From contig OX438750.1 in NCBI GenBank assembly GCA_949316235.1, positions 3,610,501 through 3,674,500 on the forward strand: a stretch of 64,000 bases of DNA, given 5' to 3'. Below the pieces are notes generated by a model. It was given only the letters and a program-made list of their open reading frames with translations, made no database searches and was not told where the DNA came from. The position numbers and the translations under genes were made by a program. The stretch is from Oegoconia quadripuncta (taxonomy: Eukaryota; Arthropoda; Insecta; Lepidoptera; Autostichidae). Shown here piece after piece: positions 22,541 to 34,280 of this stretch (its first letter is position 1; each line of letters opens with the position of its first letter).

Positions 22541-23409
22541 TCAATGGTCAGATACTTTTTTCTGTTTATGTACACCTCTCATATGGCTATATCTCATCGT
22601 GCAGCTAACGAATACTGCTGGGCATAAGCTACAATGATACTCCGACTTCTGACCATGTACAGTACTCAAGTGCTTCAACCTTGAATGGTAGGAATTGAAT
22701 TGGCTGTCGCATATCGGACAACGGTATCTCTCTTTTGAACCGTGCGCAACGCTGACGTGTCTACTCCGCACCATCCGATTTGGAAAGACCTGTTTACATT
22801 TCGGACATGGATAGGCTCCAGACTCATGATTTTTCTGATGTGCAGTCAACTTATGCTTCCCTGAGAAACCTTTCCCGCAAGTATGGCAAACGTAGTCTTG
22901 ATAATGATGGTTCATGTGGAGAACTAAGCCCATGAAGCTTTCGAATGATGCTTCACAAAGCGCACATTTCGTTTCGCTAGTTGTCAATATGAATGGTACT
23001 AACCCATCCCCATAATCACTGTTGCACGGTTCAATGGTCTTAGAATGCTTACTCTTTAAATGAGTCTTCAAGTCAGTTACAGTAGTGACTTTCACGTTGC
23101 AAACACCGCAAGCCAGATCTGTTATGTCTACTCTGACCGGGAACGAATTACGAACGTCGGGATAATCGAAAATGTTACGACTGTAATGAGTAGACGAATG
23201 TTCGCGAACTTCAGTGACGTTTCTAAAAGTCTCTTTGCAGCAGGCACACTTAAATTTCCCCCGTTGCCAACGAAATGCGACCGCGTTCGAATTCTTTAGA
23301 ATAAATGCGGCATTAGCTTTTTCTCCTGCTAATCCTGTTATCTGACGTTTTCGTGTCCACATGATCTTTATAGATCTCCCTGCGGTCTCGCTAGCCGTGT
23401 GCTCCGATC
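22541..23409 (-). CDS. ZE7: C2H2 zinc-finger exon, 7 fingers (short form)
   Basis: 288 codons behind CTATTTCTAG|GA. The frame is open from the first ATG (23362) back to the acceptor. KANAAFILKNSNAVAFRW precedes finger 1 (Ala where others have Pro). Only seven fingers are present: the frame ends HMRGVHKQKKVSDH-stop, exactly where other members begin finger 8. The canonical-linker fingers 8-10 are therefore absent, which suggests altered or lost DNA recognition. It is a tandem sister of ZE8 (unit about 0.9 kb). ZE8's stop is only 42 nt upstream of this acceptor, which excludes a private promoter and first exon. Confidence 0.88.
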
Positions 23410-23436
23410 CTAGAAATAGAAAAATAAATTTAACTT

Positions 23437-23439
23437 ACC
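23437..23439 (-). promoter_or_regulatory. consensus splice donor 13 nt after the ZE8 stop
   Basis: The minus strand reads ATCTTG|GTAAGTTAA, with intron start at 23438. The ZE7 acceptor is only 29 nt further on, too short for an intron, so any use must skip to a more distant acceptor. Confidence 0.5.
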
Positions 23440-23451
23440 AAGATTATGATA

Positions 23452-24311
23452 TCACTTGTCGGACACTTTTTTTTGTTTATGCACTTGTCTCATATGACTA
23501 TATCTCATCGTGCAGCTAACAAATACAGCTGGGCATAAGCTACAATGATACTCAGACTTTTGACCGTGTACAGTACTCAAGTGCTTCAACCTTGAATGGT
23601 AGGAATCGAATTGGCTATCGCATATCGGACAACGGTATCTCTCTTTTGATCCGTGCGCAACGCTCACATGTCTGCTTCTCAACATTCGATTTGGAAACAC
23701 CTGTTTACATTTTGGACATTCATAAGCTCCAGATTCATGATTCTTCTGGTGTGCAGTTAGTTTATGTTTCCCTGAAAAGCCTTTCCCGCAAGTATAGCAA
23801 ACGTAGTCTTGATAATGATGGTTCATGTGGAGAACTAAGCCCATGAAGCTTTCGAATGATGCTCCACATAGCACGCATTTCATTTCGCTGGTGGTCAATA
23901 CGAAAGGCACTAATCCATCTCCATAATTACTGTTGTACGGGTCAATGTTCTTAGAATGCTTATCCGTTAAATGAGTCTTCAAGTTAGTTAGGGTACTGAC
24001 TGTCAGATTACAAATACCGCAAGCCAGATCAGTTATATCCACTCTTAGAGGGAATGAATTACGAACTTCAGGGTATTCGAAAATGTTGCGCCTGTAATGA
24101 GTAGTGGAATGTTCGCGGACTTCAGTGACGTTGGTAAATCTCTCTTGGCAGTACGCGCACATAAACTTTCCCCGTCGCCAACGAAACGGGACGGCATTCG
24201 AATGCTTTAAAATAAATGCGGCATTAGCTTTGTCGCCCGCCATCCGACGTTGTCGTGTCCACGTGATCTTTACAGATCTATCTGCGGTCTCGCAAGTCGT
24301 ATGCTTCGATC
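23452..24311 (-). CDS. ZE8: C2H2 zinc-finger exon, 7 fingers (short form)
   Basis: 285 codons behind TTATTTTTAG|GA. Nearly the same protein as ZE7 from KANAAFILKHSNAVPFRW onward; differences cluster in fingers 1-3 and in single substitutions later. It ends HMRQVHKQKKVSDK-stop, so truncation before finger 8 predates the duplication. It lies 42 nt downstream of ZE9's stop, again leaving no space for a promoter. I see no poly(A) signal between its stop and ZE7. The donor just after the stop raises the possibility that it is an internal coding-end exon spliced onward. Confidence 0.88.
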
Positions 24312-24353
24312 CTAAAAATAAAAAAGAGACTCATGAAATCGCCAACCGCCAAA

Positions 24354-25393
24354 TCAATTCTTTGAAGAACACTCTGTCTCTTCAAAACTGATTCCATGGG
24401 TCTTCAGGTGTCTACTTAATTTAGATTTGATTATAAATTGTAAAGGACATTGAGCGCATTGGTATAGTTTTTCTATAGGTTTATGCATTAATCGGACATG
24501 GGTTCTGAGTTTCCACATAGATTCTAAAGTCTCACCACATGTAGAACAATTGTATTCAGTTTTTTGCTGAGCATGGTTGTCAACTAAATGCTTACCCCTC
24601 ACATAGTAATTAGTGAATACTTCCGGACACCGAGGGCACGAGTAGCGAATACCTTTTTTGTGTATTCTTAACCAGTGGACCTGTCGAGCCACTCTCGTCT
24701 TCAGAACTTCATCGCAATTGGAGCAAGGGAAACTACCCATTTCGTGAGTCTGCACGTGGTTCCTGAACCGCGATTTCGAGACGAAAACCTTTCCGCACGA
24801 ATCACAAATGTAATTGTTATAATGTGTATTGATGTGTACATTCATTTTGGCGAAGGTGTCAAAGGGAGCGTTACATTTTTGGCAAATAAAGTTACTTTCT
24901 GCCAATTTGAATGGAAGTATCCCATCGCTGTATTCGTTATTAAAAGTTTTCTCATGTAAAGTCACTAAGTGATCTTTAATATTATCTAGACTATTAAAAG
25001 TAACGTTACATAGCCTACATCTCAGATCTGCTATATCAACTTTAACCATATTATTTTCCGTTATCTTGGAGAATACCTTTTTGGTTGGCATTTCTTTGAT
25101 ATGGTTTACCATAACGTGTTCTCTTAATGGTGTCACATCGACGAATTTGCAGTCACAGTAGGAGCAATAGAAAGCGTTGTGGAACCATCTGAAAGCCCAA
25201 GCGGTGGAGCATTCGAGAATGGTTAAGGCGTTTCGTCGCAACATTGTTGTCGCAATGCGCTTGCCCGACTCCTCGGGCAGTTCGTTGTTAGCGCGTCGAC
25301 GCCTGAGCATCTGACGGGCTCCGACGACGTCCTTTAACTTCCTAACACGTCTAACGGCGCCTACTTTTGCCTCCGCGTCCTCTATAACGGGAC
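24354..25393 (-). CDS. ZE9: C2H2 zinc-finger exon, 8 fingers
   Basis: 345 codons behind TTGTTTTTAG|GT. A strongly basic linker (MLRRRRANNELPEESGKR) leads to RRNALTILECSTAWAFRWFHNAF. Eight fingers: finger 5 (CSNCDEVLKTRVARQVH) and finger 7 (CSTCGETLESMWKLRTH) have Leu for Phe. The protein ends KTHGISFEETECSSKN, two fingers short of the ten-finger norm. Unlike ZE7 and ZE8 there is no donor-like GTAAGT after the stop, and no AATAAA in the 42 nt before ZE8's acceptor. How its mRNA 3' end forms is unclear. Confidence 0.9.
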
Positions 25394-25812
25394 CTAAAAA
25401 CAAAATAAACAATAGTTTAAAACCCCCCGGATAAGCCTTTTCAAATGACTATTCCATTCTAGCTGCCTATTTATAAATAACTATTACAAGTTCCTATCAT
25501 ATCGTATCGTATCCCTTTCATCATCTTGAGAGCATCATAGATTTCCGAATCAGAATCACACCAGAACACAGTAATTACCCATTAGACTACTTAGGAGTTG
25601 TGCAGTTATTGGCTCATCTAATGCAAATCTATCCATTTTTCTCTGGACACAACTTCTGCTACCTTCTTGTATGACTTATAGGAAGGCCAATTACCTACAT
25701 ATACCAAATGAAAAAAAACCTATTGCTTATAATTTATTAGGTTAATTGTGCACGATTTCCAGAGAATGTTGACATATGTACCGAGTTATCGATGTTTTCA
25801 TTTGTAATATAT
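25394..25812. other. no recognisable feature
   Basis: AT-rich sequence upstream of the ZE9 acceptor. No promoter, exon or repeat recognised. Confidence 0.4.
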
Positions 25813-26079
25813 ACACCGTGAAATTTAAATCGTGTATTTCCTATTCACTAATGACTCCACTCCTGATTACGAAGAACTTTCCACCAGGAATCATAGCCGA
25901 ATTGAGTTTATAATTGTTAGACTTCCATACTAAAGGTGGTTTCAGAATGGGCCACTTTGTATGGATAATCGAAAATTTTTAAAATCGAAAACGCCTATGG
26001 TTCTTTGAGAAAATTTGTTCATAATCAAGAATGGCGTCACCAGTGGGAATGGGAATTTCACGAATTCAAATTCACCCTG
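25813..26079. mobile_element. foldback MITE (relative of 14394)
   Basis: Left arm 'caccgtgaaatttaaatcgtg...ctattcactaatgac' and right arm 'gtcaccagtgggaatgggaatttcacgaattcaaattcaccctg' are inverted repeats. Interior segments such as 'gattacgaagaactttccaccaggaatcatagccgaatt' also pair across the centre. Confidence 0.65.
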
Positions 26080-26087
26080 GGAGCCGA

Positions 26088-26949
26088 TTCTCAGTTGATG
26101 CGAGATATCTCTAATTCGAGATAATGTCTAATCGTGGAATGTCGATTAAAAATGTCACATAAATGTCTATGATACGAAAGAAAGGTATTCTCGCGGTCGC
26201 TAGAGATAAAATGTCACGAACTATTGGGATGTCGATCTAAGTTACGTTCCGTTTTATCGATTGTGTTTAGTCGTAATCGAGATCAACGAATCCAGCCTTA
26301 TAATAGGTTCTGAAATATAAGACTTAACCGACTTCATTTCAGAGTATAAATAAACTACAAGGTATTGCTTTATTATTGAAATCTAACGAAAAAGATTCCA
26401 CAGAATGACTGGTTTGTTAAACAAATCCGCGTAAAACGTAACTCAAGCAAGTGTCAATCTGACATAACCAAGTCCTTCGACAATCGGAATTTTTTTTTAA
26501 AAGCATTATCCCGCATTTCATATGGGTCTTGGCGCCATAGGCGTTGTCTACGAGGAAACTCTGCCAAGATTCGAGCTTCTTCTACGACATCACCAATAAA
26601 TGAAGATATAAAATTGTCAACTCCTATTACTTCGTCACCTAACATTGTCGAATTTGTCGATTTAAGAGCTAAATAAATGTCACTTAGACGATAAATCACA
26701 CAAAAACACAAACACTTTTCCAATACCAAACTGGCAGAAAGAAATGTCACTACGATACCTACGATTTGACGATTAGAGATCCAATGTCGACTGATATTTA
26801 CCACTCGTTGTAAGTCGAGCGCTGGGAATAGACAATTCTCTAACATGACATTTTGAGAATACGAAAATTCTGTTTCATTCGACATTCGCCATTTTATTTC
26901 GAGATATGTCGAATACGACATAATGTCTATTGCGTGAGAATCGCCCCCC
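26088..26949 (-). mobile_element. PIF/Harbinger-like DNA transposon fragment
   Basis: The ends 'gggagccgattctcag' (left) and 'gcgtgagaatcgcccccc' (right) are inverted relatives. On the minus strand the last ~60 codons of a 173-codon frame (26454-26975) read ...RRQRLWRQDPYEMRDNAFKKKFRLSKD. This resembles the N-terminus of Harbinger (HARBI1-type) transposases, where RR...R-(D/E)-P-x-E-x...F..RFRLSK is typical. The frame then stops, and the DDE domain and Myb-like partner are missing. Confidence 0.5.
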
Positions 26950-27462
26950 TGTATGTCGCATATATGGACATTCATATGACTACCATAATATGCGGTTTGT
27001 TACAAGTGAACTCCGTGGCGCTGGTATCGCTGAAAATGGCGCGAAGACGTTTACAATAATGTTAGGTCTGGACATGAATATTTATATTGCTACCAGCCGT
27101 CAAAGGAGACAGACCACCACTAAGGAACGTGAGTGACTCTGATTATTTATTATCACCGACGCTTGGAAGAATCCGATGAGTCGTTACTTAATAAGAAGTT
27201 GGTCATCGAATTTGTGCAAGACGGATTGCGGATAGGATGAATCATACACATTGCATGCGAGGGCCAAGGGGCATGAGGATAATGCAAATGTTTACCGTTC
27301 ACCGGTAAGCATCTCAGGTTCCATGATCATAATCGGGAAGTAATCGGGCCCGTGTTCCATCAGTGACAGACCGTTTATTCGTTCTATTAAATCCTAGTGT
27401 CGTTCTGATATCGCAATTTCGAGAGGATGGCACCGATGTGAAGCGCGTTACCCTACATAAAT

Positions 27463-27580
27463 TTTACAAAAAAAAAACATTTATTTGTGTAGCATTTCAC
27501 CCATTTGGTATCCATAATACAAGAATATTTGCTTAGTATGGAACTAGATGGCGCAAGTGTATTTATTATTTATTTATTGC
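27463..27580 (+). mobile_element. SINE family B 3' fragment
   Basis: 'ttacaaaaaaaaaacatttatttgtgtag', 'tttggtatccataatacaag' and 'gtatggaactagatggcgc' match 46400-46480. The tRNA-like head is absent. Confidence 0.65.
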
Positions 27581-28250
27581 AATCGCGAATGCGTGAGAAT
27601 CACCTCCCAAGCCCGATTCTGGCTGATTCTTTACTGTCGATAAACATACATAGGTTTATCAATTTTGCACTTGTGTGTATGTGAAATGTTTGAAAGTGAT
27701 AAACAATTATGTACATCGACTTTGACTGACAACAAATTTGACATCACAAAATATTCATATGACTACAACGAATTATTTAAACACTGCAGAGTACTGCCAG
27801 TGCAGAGTAAAATAAAACTTTCACATTTATATACTGTGAATCATCGTTGGTAATGGGTGATTTTAGTTTTGTTTTTATATTATATAGAATTTCAGTAAAT
27901 GATGGTCCATTTACTATATACCTCGATTTACCTTGAAAATGAAAATTTTCAATTATAGAACGTTTAGATTTGGATAATCGATCTGTAGAAATAAAAGGCG
28001 ACCATATTGTTTATGTTGATTTTATTTTAAAGCAGCCAATAGTGAAGTCTCAATAAAATTCAAAGAATAATATGGCTCCGAAAATTCTTTCTATCAGTAA
28101 ATTAAAAATAAATCAATTCATTGAAGTCTATTAATAATTCTCAAATCGGTTTAAAACAGCGATCTAATTCATTATCATTAAATCAAGTACCTGATTGTAA
28201 TTGAGTTAGTAATAATGAGTTCCTTATTACTAACATTGGGGTATAACTAT
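27581..28250. other. no recognisable feature
   Basis: Apart from a short echo of the Harbinger end ('atgcgtgagaatcacctcccaagcccgattctggctgattc' at 27588-27632), nothing identifiable is seen. Confidence 0.4.
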
Positions 28251-28252
28251 GC

Positions 28253-28400
28253 AGCCAAGGCATGGAACTCCCTTCCGGCGTCAGTCTTTCCTGAATCCTA
28301 CAACCTTTGGATCTTCAAGAGCAAAGTGAATGGGCGTTTACTGGGATCGCGTGCTACATCTTTTTTGACCACATCGTCACTTTCCATCAGGTGAGATTGT
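28253..28400 (+). pseudogene. LINE reverse-transcriptase 3' end fragment
   Basis: Reads [20 protein letters not shown] then VNGRLLGSRATSF...SLSIR-stop on the plus strand, the same C-terminus as the piece at 14898-15035. The body upstream is missing (5' truncation). Confidence 0.65.
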
Positions 28401-28860
28401 GGTCCAACGCGAATCCAGTCAATCATAAAAAAATATATAAATAAGTTCGCAAGTAACCCCTAAATATTCTATTCATTCTGTGCTGCACATATGTAGACGA
28501 TAGAAATTTATAAGACGAAACTGCGTGAACTGAAGCTCACAACTGTCAATTTTCCATACGATTTGACGTTTGTGAGTTCGAACAAAAAACTCTGAATTCG
28601 TCTGTGAATGTCAGCCCTAGAGGTTAGTCTAGTCCAATAGGTTCAAGCGTCCGTATACTGAATCACACTTTTCATTTCGCCGAAGGAAGATTCTTCGAAT
28701 GTCAAGTATGAAATGAATGAGGAGTGAGTTCATATGACCAATATTTTTAATAAAAATAAACTCGGCAATGTACTCGGTATTCAGGAGTAGTTCTTCGGAG
28801 AAGTGTAATTAATAAAATTATTTTCTAGATACTTAGTTTACGCGACATAATCTTCATTGT

Positions 28861-29993
28861 CTAAACTTTTTCCGACCCAGTAGGAATCAATTCAGCCAAG
28901 TCCATGTTCACACGCAACTGGGAGAATATTTGACGCTGCTTTAAGCCCTCGTGGGTCTTCAAGTGAGTTTTGAGTGCCCTATTCCTAGGATACGATTTGC
29001 CGCAAACTGTACAATGGAAATTCCTCTCCCCTGTATGTTTTACCATGTGCCTTTTCAGCTCGTAACCAGTCTTGAACTGCCATTCACAGTAGCGACACTG
29101 GAAGTCGCGTTGGGGAGGGAAATGGACGGATCTGACGTGCATAGCACGTTTGCCGCTCGTTTTGAAAGATAGCTTGCAGTGAGAACAGCTGTAAGAGACT
29201 TCCTTCTCCCTATGAGCTTCGTTCAAGTGATTCATTCTATCGTAGTAGCCGTCGAAACGCATATTGCATTGAGGACATTCGTAGCGCGGTGCTTTGGCAT
29301 GTGCGTGTGCTTTGTGGTAATCCCTTGCTGCCCTCATAGTGAATATCCTACCACAGTCTTTACAAGGGAACGACCCTGATACGTGGACTTCCGAATGTTT
29401 TCTCAACCTGGGTGCAGTCATGTATCCTTTACCGCAAATCGCGCATATGTAATGCTGATAATGCACATTCATATGCTCGTACACTTTCAAGAAATTGTTA
29501 AACTTCTGCTCGCATATGATACATCGCCAGGAGTCTTTGTCTAGGTGAAACGGTATCACCCCATCCGGATGATTGGTATCGAATTTGTAACCATGCAGCA
29601 ATGCGTGTTCACGCATTTGACTGACATCACTAATATTCACACTACAGATTCTGCACGTGGCTTCTGTCAAATCAACGTTTATAAGGGCCATCTCTTTGAA
29701 CTTGCTGTAGATGTCCTTCACGCTGTGCTGTGAGGAGCACAGTCTAACGTGATCTCTCAATAAAGTGCATTCCGTGAAATTCGCTTCACAGTATGCGCAT
29801 TTGAATCTGTTTCTTTTCCATCTGAAAGGACACACTGACCAGCATTCTAGAATGGTGCTGGCGTTTTTCTTGGTGTTCAACCGTGCCTCCGCTCTAGCAC
29901 TCCTCTGGTATCCTCGTTTCCCACTTAATTCCTCTACATTGTCTTCAGTCTCTACTTTTACTATATTTTCATCTTTTCTTTGTCCACGCCGTC
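28861..29993 (-). CDS. ZE10: C2H2 zinc-finger terminal exon, 9 fingers
   Basis: 376 codons behind CTATTTTTAG|GA. The frame is open 38 codons upstream of the first TTG, to the acceptor. A mixed-charge linker (RRGQRKDENIVKVETED) leads to KKNASTILECWSVCPFRWKRNRF. Nine fingers: finger 1 has an extended His-His spacing (H-x6-H, RLCSSQH), so its zinc geometry is doubtful. HTGERNFHC links fingers 8 and 9. After finger 9 comes a 30-residue hydrophilic tail ending TGSEKV where others carry a tenth finger. It stands alone between two repeat-rich gaps of 3.5 and 6.0 kb and has no obvious sister here. Confidence 0.92.
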
Positions 29994-30806
29994 CTAAAAA
30001 TAGAAAAGTTGTGTCAGATTTCTTTCTTCCGTCTCGTTATTTGTGGGAGCTCCGTAGTTTGAATATATTGATAAGCAGGGTTACTAGTGAATGGCAGATA
30101 AATTGCCGCGCGCGTTTATGTCCCTGTCCCTCATCAACATGTAAATGGGTCGGAAAGAGATGCAATTAGTAGCACGCGCGCTACTAATTGACGCAGTATT
30201 CTTACAGAGCAGCCCCCAAGATCGACGACAAATTAACAGACTGATCATTCGATTGCCTAGGTCACCTAGATTTCAAGATGTCACACGGAGCTTAGGATTC
30301 ATGTACGTCAACGTACCATCAGTGTTACGGACGGCAGCACGCCGTGGTAGAGCGGATTGGGCGACCTAGATTAGGTTTAGATTCTATTTAATAGTGTATA
30401 ATTAATTAAAAGACTACTAGAATAGGCCACACTCGTGTGAGTGAGGGAGAGAGAGAGCTGCCACGTGTAAGAGTTAAACGTATCGGGAACAACCTTGAGC
30501 CTGGGAGTTCTTGGAAAGCGGCACGTGTAACGGTCGCGCGTCACTGGCTAATAAAATCAACCAGACTACACGAGGCAGCTCTCTCCCTGATTGGTTAATA
30601 AAATTAAAACCTGTCGTTATCCTAATAAAGTAGCTTAATAAAAGTTGTTTCGTCATCCGGCAGACAAGCAAGAACTGCAATTAATAATCTGATTGACAAG
30701 TCAGATAGACAAAAACATGTATGAAACTTTTGAGTTGTTTCCATTTCTATTAGTGTCCACAACAATCAGGATCTGTTAACTTCGAGAGCATGTGTGTCTG
30801 TCCACC
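29994..30806. other. mostly featureless; one dispersed scrap
   Basis: 30113-30215 ('ccctgtccctcatcaacatg...tcggaaagagatgcaattagtag') recurs at 46568-46640, so it is a dispersed repeat. A (GA)n run sits at 30446-30460. Nothing else recognised. Confidence 0.45.
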
Positions 30807-30885
30807 AACCAGCACTGTCCACGTGGTGGACCTAGATCCGCACTTCTTTTATTATGAAGGAAAACTTGTGCTCCGGCCTATAAGG
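30807..30885. repeat. LINE/SINE tail scrap
   Basis: 'caaccagcactgtccacgtggtgga' followed by 'gaaggaaaacttgtgctc' is a diverged relative of the 'cccgcactggtccagcgtgg' tail found in the SINE at 12786-12805. Confidence 0.35.
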
Positions 30886-30933
30886 TGTCTTGTTAAGTAT
30901 TACAGTCTAATAGAGACTATGCGCAAGGACGTA

Positions 30934-31227
30934 CTTTTTTTATGCTCAACGGGAGAGCACTTGACCTCTATCACAACTGATGTAGGTAGTGAAGATGAGG
31001 CCGAAGGTAGAAGCGTGCTGACACGGAACCCCATCTTATTTGGGGGACTGGCTATCTGATCTTTGACAACGGGTACCTAACACAACAATGCTAGGCGGCA
31101 GACTTGGATAACATGGTGATCGCTAGCCAGGCGGACATATGAAATGCCCTACCACAACCAAACCGAGTACTTACTACACATGTTCATAAACGCTGTGTTG
31201 CTTACATTGAGCCACGGAGGCGGTTAA
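30934..31227 (-). mobile_element. tRNA-derived SINE family A, internally deleted
   Basis: Matches 13421-13755 at both ends ('gcacttgacctc..tcacaactgatgt' and 'tacattgagccacggaggcggtta') but lacks the 'aatgctattaacattgctg' middle and part of the B-box region. Confidence 0.75.
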
Positions 31228-33350
31228 AACCCAACTTACGTACCCCAACTACTTAACCCAAGCCCGCCATACTGTTACGCGTCCTGTCTTAAAAGTATGA
31301 GTTTGCACAATAACGTAGGGAGGCGGACGGCGCACATATAGGGGAAACGGCAAACGAAGCCCAGCCCAGGTTCAAACAACAGCCGAGTGGTAACGATCGG
31401 AGAGCCACAAGCAGCAACGAATAAAAGACTATCAACCCTAATGCCTGTGCCCTGCTCAAACCGCTCATTGAACCCAGTTTGCTTCGGCGAAGCTGAATTT
31501 AGTGAATTACGATCTTAGATGCCAGGTAGTAGTGATGTGGCCAAAGATTTTAAAGAGCTCGGTGGTTGTAACAGTGTCTTGGCATGTCCTCTATCGGATA
31601 CTGCCAAGATGCTGTACAAGATGGTGCAGACAGGTATGAGCAGACGACAATGATCGGCTGCCTATAGCTTCTTACCTCTAATAGATGGAGACCCAGTATC
31701 AGCTGTTGGGAACTTTGAGAAGGCACAATGGAGTGACATAGGTAGTCAAATTGACTGAACTCCTTAAAAATAGAAGAAAAAAATAATAATTCTGTGACTT
31801 TCTACAGCACATCGGAACTTGCCACGCTTTCTCTTCTACGTCCACACTCCGAGAGGTTCTGTGTACTGCTACAAGCAAGAATATAAAAAGTAGGCACTTA
31901 TCACTGACTTTTTAGATTTTTTGATAAAAACGGCGCTGCAAAACGGTCCACCCCGGGCGACAGAAATCTACGCTACGGAGTTTGCATATTTCATACCTCA
32001 TCGAGCGAAGCGCAATCACCGAAAATCATGTTTTTAGTACATATTTTACCAAATTAAATTTATTTTATGTAATTTTCAATATACACAAAACCAAATATGA
32101 AATGCACATGCAATGCTGCAAATAAAAAAACAAACTACAACTACTTCAAAATATGTCAAACCATTCGCTGGAATACTTGGAAGCAGACATTTTGTATTTA
32201 GCGGGCGCCATGTTGGTTTTTTGGCATAAAATTCTATGATACTCTGGAAATCAAGACTACTAATACGACACCTAATACGGTAACGTAGAAAATAAAAACA
32301 CGCTGTATTGGGAAACTTAACTCGCCTTAATAACAGGTTGTCACCGTACCTATAAGTATATTGGAATATTATTTCAAGGTTTCACATGAAATATTTTTTA
32401 ATTTCTGGGTTAAATCACATAATAAAAAAAAATTGAACAGAGCTCTTTTCATGTGCATGTGTTCATGAGCATAATGATTTCATAGAATCGCTGAAACTTT
32501 TATAAAGCGGTTACTTTTAAAAATTAACGCTGCCTATACTTAACTGAATGTTATCCGATAATACACACAAAGTTTAGCTAAATTTGGATTTGCCGTTCCA
32601 AAAAAAAATCAAAAATGTTTGTATGGAGAAAACAGTCTTAATGAAATTCTTCACACAAAACACCAATTTCATAGGTAAGGACCTAATATTAAAAATAATA
32701 ATTTAGGAATTGCTAACAATGAAAACAAGTTGAAATACACAATTTATTTAATAGTGTAATAGACAAGAATAAGTTAGATTGCCTACTTTATTTCAATAAA
32801 TATCAATACATTTTATTTATAACCATTTCACACGAGCGATAGCCCCTTCCTGGATGAAAACTTTAACGCATAGTATGCACGCAGCGATATACTAACGTTC
32901 GTGTGAAGAGGATAATTATTTTTATATCTATCTATAGGCAGAACTAGAAAAACTGTCATTTTTAAGAACTGGAAATTTAAGAATATGCCTTATTCAGTAC
33001 AGTCGACACCAAAATTCTATTACCAATCACAGTGATCAAATTAATCTTAGCATCCAAAGGGTAGCCACTACTTGTCACACAAACCGTTGCTCTTAGCATT
33101 CTGATACCGACTGTAAGGAGCGTAACCTTTGAATGTAAGTATATCAAATTATGCATCATTTTCTATCACATACTAAAAAGTTATTTACAAGTTTAAGTTA
33201 GTCAGAAAGGGGGTACAACACTGAAAGGGGGTTCTTAGGTATCGTCAGTAGAACTCAACTACACTTAAAAAAAATTTACAAAAGAATTCGCCTGCGCACT
33301 GTTCTACGACTCTCGTCTTGAATTTCCAAGCTGTCCAGCATTTTCGTCAC
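31228..33350. other. no recognisable gene; one dispersed repeat scrap
   Basis: 32180-32260 repeats the motif seen at 690-770. The rest is AT-rich and unassigned. No zinc-finger coding signal is present, so this is probably intron of the array locus. Confidence 0.4.
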
Positions 33351-33351
33351 T

Positions 33352-33721
33352 AAGGCCCGTATTAATAAATCAATCTCAATAGAAGTCTTGAGGCTGTATC
33401 AACCGAGAAGCGTCTTAAGCAGTTAACGCTATCTCAAGCTCCGTGCTAATTTATAAACCAACCTTGAGGTCTACTCAGCTGAGATTCTCTTGCTTGCTTG
33501 AGCTTGCAGCTTGCTTGCAGCTTGAGGTCTCAAGTATTCGCCTCAGCGGCGAATGAATGATAGTCAGTTTCGTTTATTAATACGCACACCTCTCAATTAA
33601 GTAGCTTGAGTGTGCACGTGCTTTTCAGGTCTCAAGTTAGGTTTATTAATCAACACATTTACTTGAGACCGGTCACAAGACTGTTCTCAATCTTGAGAAT
33701 GGTTTATTAATATGGGCCTTA
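33352..33721. mobile_element. foldback MITE, family shared with 60391
   Basis: The ends 'aaggcccgtattaataaa' and 'tttattaatatgggcctt' are inverted repeats, and further inner pairs such as 'ctcaagtattcgcctcagcgg' fold back. The copy at 60391-60710 has the same ends and interior in the opposite orientation. Confidence 0.75.
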
Positions 33722-34020
33722 GTGTGTGTGAGTGTGGAGGCGGGATCTAAATGAAAACTGGCAGTACGAATTGTTGAAAACTATTTTTCGAAAAAATCTT
33801 TTACTCATGGAAACTATTGTTCACTTCATTTTTTTAAATAAAAATTCTTCTAGCTAGTGAAGTCATGATTATTTCTACATTTTTATTTATTGATGAAAAC
33901 AATATTTGTTTGATTGAGACAAGTGACGAATTAATCCCATCAATGACTTGTTGACTTGTCTATGCCCTTTGGTAAGATATTATTGCCAAGCCTGTTCTTA
34001 AACACTCCTCAATGGCTAAC

Positions 34021-34280
34021 AGTAATAATAAATATCTTTGCACATACACACAGCGCCATCTAGTTCCACACTAAGCAACTAGGCTTGTATACCAGATGGT
34101 TGATAAACTACACAAATACTTTTTTTTGTAAATAAATACACATATAAGTGAAAAACATCCATAACTCGGGGACACCTGTCTGTGTTCATCATACAAACAT
34201 ATGCCCCTAGCGGGATTCGAACCCGCGACCTTTTGGTATAGCAGCAGAATTTCTAACCACTACACCAAACAGTAAGCCCC
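34021..34280 (-). mobile_element. tRNA-derived SINE family B, full length
   Basis: On the minus strand: 'tttggtgtagtggttag' (A-box region), GGTTCGAATCC (B box, plus positions about 34211-34221), 'atggatgtttttcac', 'catctggtatacaagcc' and 'gtggaactagatggcgc'. The poly(A)-like end is an ATT-rich stretch at 34021-34035. Confidence 0.8.

Noticed and set aside
34200..34280. tRNA gene on the minus strand
   Set aside because: Same SINE family B head with a good B box but followed by the SINE body.
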